The position numbers were made by a program, and so were the translations under genes. The notes beneath the pieces are model-generated. The model made no database searches and was not told the origin of the DNA. It saw nothing but the letters and a program-made list of their open reading frames with translations. Positions 57,375 through 64,000 of a stretch of 64,000 nucleotides of DNA are shown here, piece by piece; the first letter of the stretch is position 1; every line of letters begins with the position of its first letter. Origin of the DNA: Arenicola marina (lineage: Eukaryota; Annelida; Polychaeta; Arenicolidae); assembly GCA_964019135.1 (NCBI GenBank), contig OZ025257.1, positions 16,891,971 through 16,955,970 of the forward strand, in the 5' to 3' direction.

Positions 57375-57901
57375 GACACCGTAAATACATCATTTTGCAC
57401 CACACCACGGTGGCCTAACCAATTGTACAAGGCCTAGGTTGGTTACTATACTTAAATCTGAATCTAAATATATTCTCAATCTTTTAAACTCATAGCCGTA
57501 GTTCACATGACACGGTCACACGTACACGTAAACATGAAACATTTATTTCGATGGTAATAGCCGTATTTTATTGACCAGAACATAATTAAGTTATAGTTTT
57601 ACGCATTCCTCTGCATGCAGCTACAAGTTGATTTCAACCGTGAAACCCCATATATATCTATGTTAGACAATGTTAATCAAACATAATATATATATATTAA
57701 ATGTTTGCATGCAACATAATTATATCAATACCAGTCTTGTTAGGCTACAATTTCGTCCAACGAAAGGGTTGTGTCTACATTATTTTAGGAACTTTTTCAT
57801 CTATATAGCATATTCCTTAATGCCGCAAGTTGGACCCACGGCGACCTATCTAACAACATCCGGGGTTGGAAACGAGTCACGCGGACTGGTAGTTTCGTTA
57901 A

Positions 57902-58356
57902 GGGATAAAATACGGATTTATCCTGCCCACTGAAAACCTTCCGGTCGATAGTTGCACTGAAATATCTCGATGACCTTTCCTGCCACCGGGCTTTGTCCGG
58001 GTAGATGTCCAGCAGGACGATATTGTACATGCTGGCCATCTGCCGGAAGTTATTGCAGTCCGCGAGACACACGGGCTTCCTGTGGCCCCCGTCGATGGTT
58101 ATGGCGTCACACTTGACAGGGTTTGCCATGTGGGTCTGAGCGGGCTGACTAGACACTCGGGCCGGCTGGGTGGCAAGCCTAGGACGTTGGAAGCCAAAGC
58201 CGCCGTGTTCGGCAAGTGACCAAAGAGACCGGTGCTGTACAGATACAGGACGCCGAGGAGAACGAGGGCTGGGGAAAGCCACAGACAGGCCCTCTTGGAG
58301 AGACGCCCTTTGAAACTGTGAGGGTCACGTCGGCCTAAACTTGGCTCTTGCATCAT
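57902..58356 (-). pseudogene. Membrane methyltransferase pseudogene, copy B
   Basis: Duplicate of 2546-3000 with the same internal deletions (anchor region joined to CDAITIDGGH). ATG-ATG at 58356. Differences from copy A are a handful of substitutions, some amino-acid-changing, as expected without selection. Confidence 0.85.
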
Positions 58357-58820
58357 ATTGAATAACACACATATTTCTTGATCAAATTCGTCAATCCTTA
58401 TGACATGGATGTAACATAAGATAAATAGAGGGCAGCGGATTGTATAACAAAAGCAACGATCGACACCATAAGCACAGTCAGTGCCGTCAATAACACGTAA
58501 ATCCCACACACAGGGCAATTACGATTCCATTCGTATGTTATACCTTCGGCTGCGACATGCGATGATGGATCTATACATATTCTCGAGTAAGTAGACATAG
58601 AAATTAGCCTTAACTTAAAACTCCCAAAATATTTGGAGAATCCGGGTATCGATCCCGGTACCTCTCACATGCTAAGCGAGCGCTCTACCATGTGAGCTAA
58701 TTCCCCCCCGTCACGCAGACACTGGTGGAGGAGGCACAAAAATCAGACAACAGGCGTGGCTCCGCAGACATATTACAATGCCCAAAACACTGAAATACCA
58801 CATTGAGCCACTCTGCCATC
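58357..58820 (-). repeat. Methyltransferase upstream module, copy B, with insertion
   Basis: Same as 3001-3330, but about 140 bases (58570-58708) replace the five or six bases cgaac of copy A. The insertion contains the tRNA gene. Confidence 0.7.
58634..58706 (-). tRNA. tRNA-Ala (anticodon AGC)
   Basis: 73 bases on the minus strand fold as a full cloverleaf. The acceptor stem GGGGAAT pairs with ATTCTCC (one G-U), discriminator A. The D arm is GCTC/GAGC. The anticodon arm is CTCGC/GTGAG around TTAGCAT, with anticodon AGC. The T arm is CCGGG/CCCGG with loop ATCGATA. It closely matches the usual animal tRNA-Ala(AGC). TTTT follows within 11 bases of the 3' end (AAATATTTTGGG, then a second TTTT), a usable pol III terminator. 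It is absent from copy A, so it arrived after the block duplication. Confidence 0.93.
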
Positions 58821-59580
58821 GTCAAAACAAATAACATGTAGCAAGTATACAGTAGGATAAGCTAAATGAGTGTTGATGGAGTCGATAAAAGACTGCTGAA
58901 AGCAAGTTAAAGCAGCCCATTATTGTCTCAAACTGTATCTATTTGATTTCAAATGCTCATGATTGATGTTTCTGTGTAATTATGTTTCTCGTGCGATTTT
59001 ATGCAACCAAATTTCTTGGTGAAATCTATTATTTGGGGGATAGAGACGCGTCAGTTACATTTTTAGATATACTCGCTGCATATTGCATAATCTATTTGAA
59101 AATTAATTCATCAACACATTGGTTTATTGCTGCCAGTCAGTTTCATTCGAATTATGTTCCTATTCACTTCTATTTTACTACTTTACGATGTACAAAACGG
59201 CGTTTTCGCCTAAAAAGGGTTTTTTATGTTTATTTTATATATTTGTTTTATTATTTCTAATAATAAGAGGGCAGTACATAACAACGCCCCAATGACGGCA
59301 CATATGAAAAAGACCTTAAAAAGCGAAGAAAATAGAAACAAAACACGTACACAGAAAGCACGTACACAGAGGGGTTTGCTCTCTGCTCAGCTGAAGCCTT
59401 TTCACCTATCGATATGGAATTTTAACATTCGTCGTTCTTTTGCCACCATAAGTTCTATATTCTTAAAATAATATATATATTTAACCCAGCTTAAAGTGGT
59501 TATGATGTTGCCCTTATTTCTGCATGAGTGAGCAGATTGCTTGGCTAACATTATTAGACTATTGCTTACTACCGAAGCCT
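58821..59580. other. Duplicate of 3331-4090, unknown nature
   Basis: AT-rich, no gene recognised. Confidence 0.4.
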
Positions 59581-60830
59581 TTTCACTTCAAAAAAATACC
59601 ATTTTTTTGCCTAAGTTTATCTCCAAATTATGATCTCACATGTACAAAGTAAAATCCGACCAAAACTGTTGAATGTATTTGCGTTCCCAAAAAAGATATC
59701 CTTGTCAGTTTCACTGAAGCTGTTACACCAAATGCAATGATCATTCCACTCAATAATCCATTTCTTTAACCAGTATTTGTGGACTAAAATGTTGTTAAGA
59801 AACTTGTATTGCAAGATACGTGACTTAACGTCAGCGAATAAATTAAACAGTAACAGATAAGCACTCTCATAATATTCTGAATCTAATTCACAAAATAGTG
59901 TCCAAATCTTTGGTTTCTGTATCTTTGAATCAACTAAGCTGGTTTTCATACAGTTATATAGTATCTTAGGGTTCTACGATTCTAGTGTATATACATTATT
60001 ATTAAAAACAAACTGTAGAGGTTCAATTTCATTTTGTACCGGTATCTCTTCTACATTTGCTGATAATTTTAGTATAAAGATAGACTTGACGAGCGTATAC
60101 CAGTTGAACAATTCTGATTGAGACACACCTCGTTCGTGCCACACTTGAAACGGTATCACCTTATTTGTGTCATCAAAAATATCCTGAATGCGATGCATGC
60201 CATTCCCATGCATTTCCAAATAGGTCGATTTGTTGTTAATTTTTACATTTTTGTTTTACCATATATATTGGTAATTCTCGAAAGTTATAAAAGGCCTACA
60301 AACAAGCAAAATAGTCAGTGATTATATATCCGGCGTAAAATGAATGCTATAATTTGAAAAGCTATTACATCCAGATCCATTTTATACCAAGCGGTTTTGA
60401 ATCTTCTCCTCTACTACTGCCCAGTCACATAGCTTCACATTTCTTGTTTGTTTGTCTTTAATCTACTAAACGGGCCGAACTCTTTTACCACATTTAATAA
60501 CTTTCTTTCACGTCTGCTACTAGGCTATCTGTGTCATCTGCGTAATGCAACAACCTAAGTTCCTCCCCTTCTATCATTATACCTTTTATTTCACCATCTT
60601 GTCTTATTTTTGATGATACGATCTCTGCACAAATTATAGGGATATGGATATGGAGAGAGGGGGGCCCGTTGTCTCACTCCTCTTCCCACTTCAAATCTCG
60701 GCGAAGTTTGTCCTTTATTGATTGTGCAGCTAGAAATATTGTTATGACATATCGAGATCCATTTCCTAAAATTCATGCCAAAGTTAAACTTAGTTAAGTT
60801 AATAAAGTCTTCATGTAAGTCACTTCCCTT
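59581..60830 (-). mobile_element. Tx1/L1-type LINE fragment B1
   Basis: Duplicate of 4091-5340: RT box at 60776-60600, YADD block near 60500-60570, C-terminal domain at 60219-59617, same internal jump at about 60380. Confidence 0.8.
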
Positions 60831-60889
60831 TAGTAGTTCATGTTGATATCATTTCAGAAGAACAAAAATATATGTGCTAAAAAAAAAAC

Positions 60890-63360
60890 ATGACTCATTA
60901 TAACAAGGAAGTTAACGATACGTGAACATTATGGACTGTTCAATGTATTTGCATTCCCAAAAAAGATATCCTTGAGTTTCACTGAAGCTATTACACCAAA
61001 TGCAATGATCATTCCACTCAATAATCCATTTCTTTAACCAGTATTTGTGGACTAAAATGTTGCTAAGAAACTTGTATTGGAAGATACGTGAGTTAACGTC
61101 AGTGAATAAATTAAACAGTAACAGATAAGCACTCTTATAATATTCTGAATCTAATTCACAAAATAGTGTCCAAATCTTTGGTTTCTGTATCTCTGAATCA
61201 ACTAAGCTGGTTTTCATACGGTTATATAGTATCTTAGGGTTCTACGATTCTAGTGTATATAACGATTCTAGTTTATATAACTGTAGAGGTTCAATTTCAT
61301 TTTGTACCGGTATCTCTTCTACATTTGCTGATAATTTTAGCATAGAGATAGACTTGACGAGCGTATACCAGTTGAACACTTCTGATTGAGACACACCTCG
61401 TTCGTGCCACACTTGAAACGGTATCGCCCTATTTGTGTCATCAAAAATATCCTGAATGCGATGCAAGCCATTCCCATGCATTTCCCAATAGGTCGATTCG
61501 TTGTTAATTTTCACATTTTTGTTTTACCATATATATTGGTAATTCTCGAAAGTTAAAAAAGGCCTACAAACAAGCAAAATAGTCAGTGATTGTATATCCG
61601 GCGTAAAATGAATGCTATAATTTGAAAAGCTATTACATCCAGATAGAGATTGACCCCCCAGATCCATATTTGACCCCTTATATGCAGATTGGATATTATT
61701 TCTCAACAGAGAAAATGGACTAACGGCCTTGGTAACTCGCGTTCGGGTTTAGAAATCAATCATTGTCTTTCCTTTACTAGTTTTGTTACTTTTGCTATAT
61801 TATTGCCACGGTAAAAACCGTTCCAACTATTGACAGCAGCGCTTGATCACTAACATTGCTCAACTGCTGAACGCTTATATCTGGACACTCTTACAAATCA
61901 TAACGGCCCGCTGTTCGGTATGGACGCCGTATGAGATATTACGAAAAGTGCATTTTTGTTATCGCTTCAGCAGCTAGATGTGATGGTATTCTCAAACCCA
62001 AATGCGACATCTATATACTGGCACGTTGGTAACCAAATAGCAAAAACCTTCTCGTGACAAGGGCATATGCTCAGCCTGCTGTTGTTCGCCACGTGCATCA
62101 GGGAAAACATTGATGTGCTCTCCGATGCGTACTGTTCATGAATTTTGCCAAGACGACCAGACTTGAAACTGTATCACCTTATTTGTGTCGTCAAAAATAT
62201 CCTGAATGCGATGCATGCCATTCCCATGCATTTCCCAATAGATCGATTTGTTGTTAATTTTCACATTTTTGTTTTATCATATATATCTATTTGCCCGATC
62301 AGGGTCTTCCTTTTTTACTGCAGCCTACGATTTGACCATCTCAACATAGTATTGCTGATTGTGATTCATTTTTTTTATCTATAAAGGACTCATCATAATT
62401 ACAGTATATTAGCATATTGAAGTTCAGATTTAATCTTTGCATGTTATGATCCCAGAGTTTTCCATATATTGTTTTCAGTGAATAAATACCGTCACACCCA
62501 GGCTACTCTTGTGAAAATTATCGACCTTAGGTGCGGGGCGTTTTATGCTCCATTTTCAATAGTGTCTACAAGGGTGTCTCTCTTTATTTTTTCATTTTTA
62601 CCATTCCATATGAAGTGAAATGTAATTTTGTTAATTTGTTTAATTGTGTCTATATCCAAAACAGCGTAGAAAACATAAACTTTGATATTAGGTAGGTTTT
62701 TATAATTTGTATTTTACCTAATACAGTGATGTTCGCCATAAGATTAATTTCTTCATGTATGTTATCCTATTTGTTAGATTTTTATCATAGCCAGCTGCAT
62801 TGTCGCGCGATATGTAGATATTTTTTATAATAAATGATGAATATTTTCATTGGCTCATTAGTCCATTTTATACCAAGCGGTTTTGAATCTTCACCTCTAC
62901 CTCTGCCCAGCCACATAGCTTCACACTTCTTGTTTGTTTATCTTTAATCCACTAAACGGACCGAACTCTTTTACCACATTTAATAACTTTCTTTCACGTC
63001 TGCTACTAGGCTATCTGTGTCATCTGCGTAATGCAACAACCCAAGTTCCTCCCCTTCTATCATTATACCTTTTATTTCACTATCTTGTCTTTTTTTTGAT
63101 GATACGATCTCTGCACAAATTATAGCGATATGGATATGGAGAGAGGGGGTTCCGTTGTCTCACTCCTCTTCCCACTTCAAATCTGGGCGAAGTTTGTCCT
63201 TTATTGATTGTGCAGCTAGAAATATTGTCATAAAATATCGAGATCCATTTCCTAAAATTCATGCCAAAGTTAAACTTAGTTAATAAAGTTAATAAATTCT
63301 TCATGTAAGTCACTTCCCTTTAGTAGTTCATGTTGATATCATTTCAGAAGAACAAAAATA
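60890..63360 (-). mobile_element. Tx1/L1-type LINE fragment B2
   Basis: Duplicate of 5400-7870: RT box at 63313-63080, YADD block at about 62970-63050, C-terminal domain at 61514-60912. The C-terminal frame is interrupted once here near 61240, where copy A is open. Confidence 0.8.
62050..62160 (+). mobile_element. Small LINE RT scrap inside B2
   Basis: Duplicate of 6560-6660 (ctgctgttgttcgccacg, ctctccgatgcgtactgttc). Confidence 0.55.
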
Positions 63361-64000
63361 GAATAACGGTCTTGACAACTCGTGACCGAGTCTATAAGTC
63401 AAAGCTAAATGTTAGCTACATATATACAAGCAGCAGAACAATTTCGATACGCTTGAGCTGAGAAAAAAAACATGACTCATTATTACAAGCAAGTTAGCGA
63501 TACGTGAACATTATCGTCAAGCATAATTGACACAACCTTGATCACCAGGCACTCCGCCTTCATTGTGCTTTAAGTCGGGTTGTTCGATCTAGAGCATTAA
63601 AATTTCTTCTGTGAGTTGCGTTTTTGTTTCATTTATTTAACGTGAAACTGCAAAAGTAAAAATGCTGATATTGACACACGGGAACACTTTATAAGTCAAA
63701 TATCATTTATTTAATCCCATATAAGCAAATGTCAAATTAATGACAAGATGCCCATGCAGACTAAGTAATATAATGATACACAAGTAAATTAGCAGATATC
63801 GTTAGTAAATCTTAGATATATTCAAACCAAAAACTAATCAATATATATTTGATCCCGCAATCATGTGAAAATGTAGATGACATTTGTCAAAACTGCAATT
63901 TTATCAACACTAGACAACAGAAAACCAGCGGCTCCCTCCCCACTTCCGCTATGTAGGTCGCACTCTCTTGTAATTTCACTGCGACCTTATTTTACAACAT
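63361..64000. repeat. R3 spacer repeat, copy B, cut by window end
   Basis: Duplicate of 7871-8515. Confidence 0.65.

Larger units (their letters stand above)
55379..64000. repeat. Large segmental duplication, copy B (partner 1-8515)
   Basis: Collinear with 1-8515 at roughly 98-99 percent identity by eye, including the nested LTR fossil, methyltransferase pseudogene and LINE pieces. The offset changes only by small indels and one 140-bp insertion (about 58570-58708). The right border lies beyond the window. Confidence 0.93.

Noticed and set aside
1-64000. CRISPR arrays, bacterial operons, phage genes
   Set aside because: Nothing of the kind is seen; the sequence is animal nuclear DNA with spliced genes and retroelements.

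Overview
The window is animal nuclear DNA. Genes are split by GT-AG introns, coding is sparse, and most of the sequence is transposon debris and duplicated segments. The mix fits a marine invertebrate deuterostome, with amphioxus (Branchiostoma) as my best guess: a much-copied membrane methyltransferase family, a decayed ionotropic receptor, Ty3/gypsy and BEL/Pao fossils, Tx1/L1-type LINEs and an animal CACTA-like transposon. The species is an inference.

Layout. 1-8515 and 55379-64000 are two nearly identical copies of one block. Each holds a short LTR-retroelement fossil, a collapsed methyltransferase pseudogene with its upstream module, and head-to-tail pieces of a Tx1/L1-type LINE. They differ most clearly at 58634-58706, where only the right copy carries a tRNA-Ala(AGC) gene. 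Between them the same parts recur in a constant order: LINE reverse-transcriptase scrap (+), spacer, methyltransferase (-), upstream module. Methyltransferase copies lie at 2546-3000, 10148-11129, 14230-14385 (scrap), 24033-24970, 31705-32649 and 57902-58356. Only 31705-32649 reads open from end to end. A second duplicated block (14740-19625 and 48625-52937) carries the 3' exons of an ionotropic glutamate receptor-like gene, decayed in both copies.

Central nest. A LINE scrap was hit by two elements 18 bases apart. The first is a BEL/Pao LTR retrotransposon fossil (32921-39235, 151-bp LTRs, GGCA target duplication). The second is a 9.3-kb DNA transposon (39258-48600, ends CCCAG...CTGGG, AT duplication). 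It has subterminal GTTGG/CCAAC repeats and two genes on the same strand: a CACTA/EnSpm-type transposase with one frameshift, and an intact seven-exon gene for a 428-residue DUF4806-type protein. Both start codons lie 7-9 bases after a splice acceptor, which suggests one promoter and leader spliced to either gene, as in plant En/Spm. This two-gene transposon is the most interesting system here.

The single-copy-looking parts (11130-14230, 25576-28020, 28401-29955) contain no convincing multi-exon gene. They hold a cluster of CRE sites, CTCF-like motifs, a near-perfect hairpin and a TATA-type promoter candidate.
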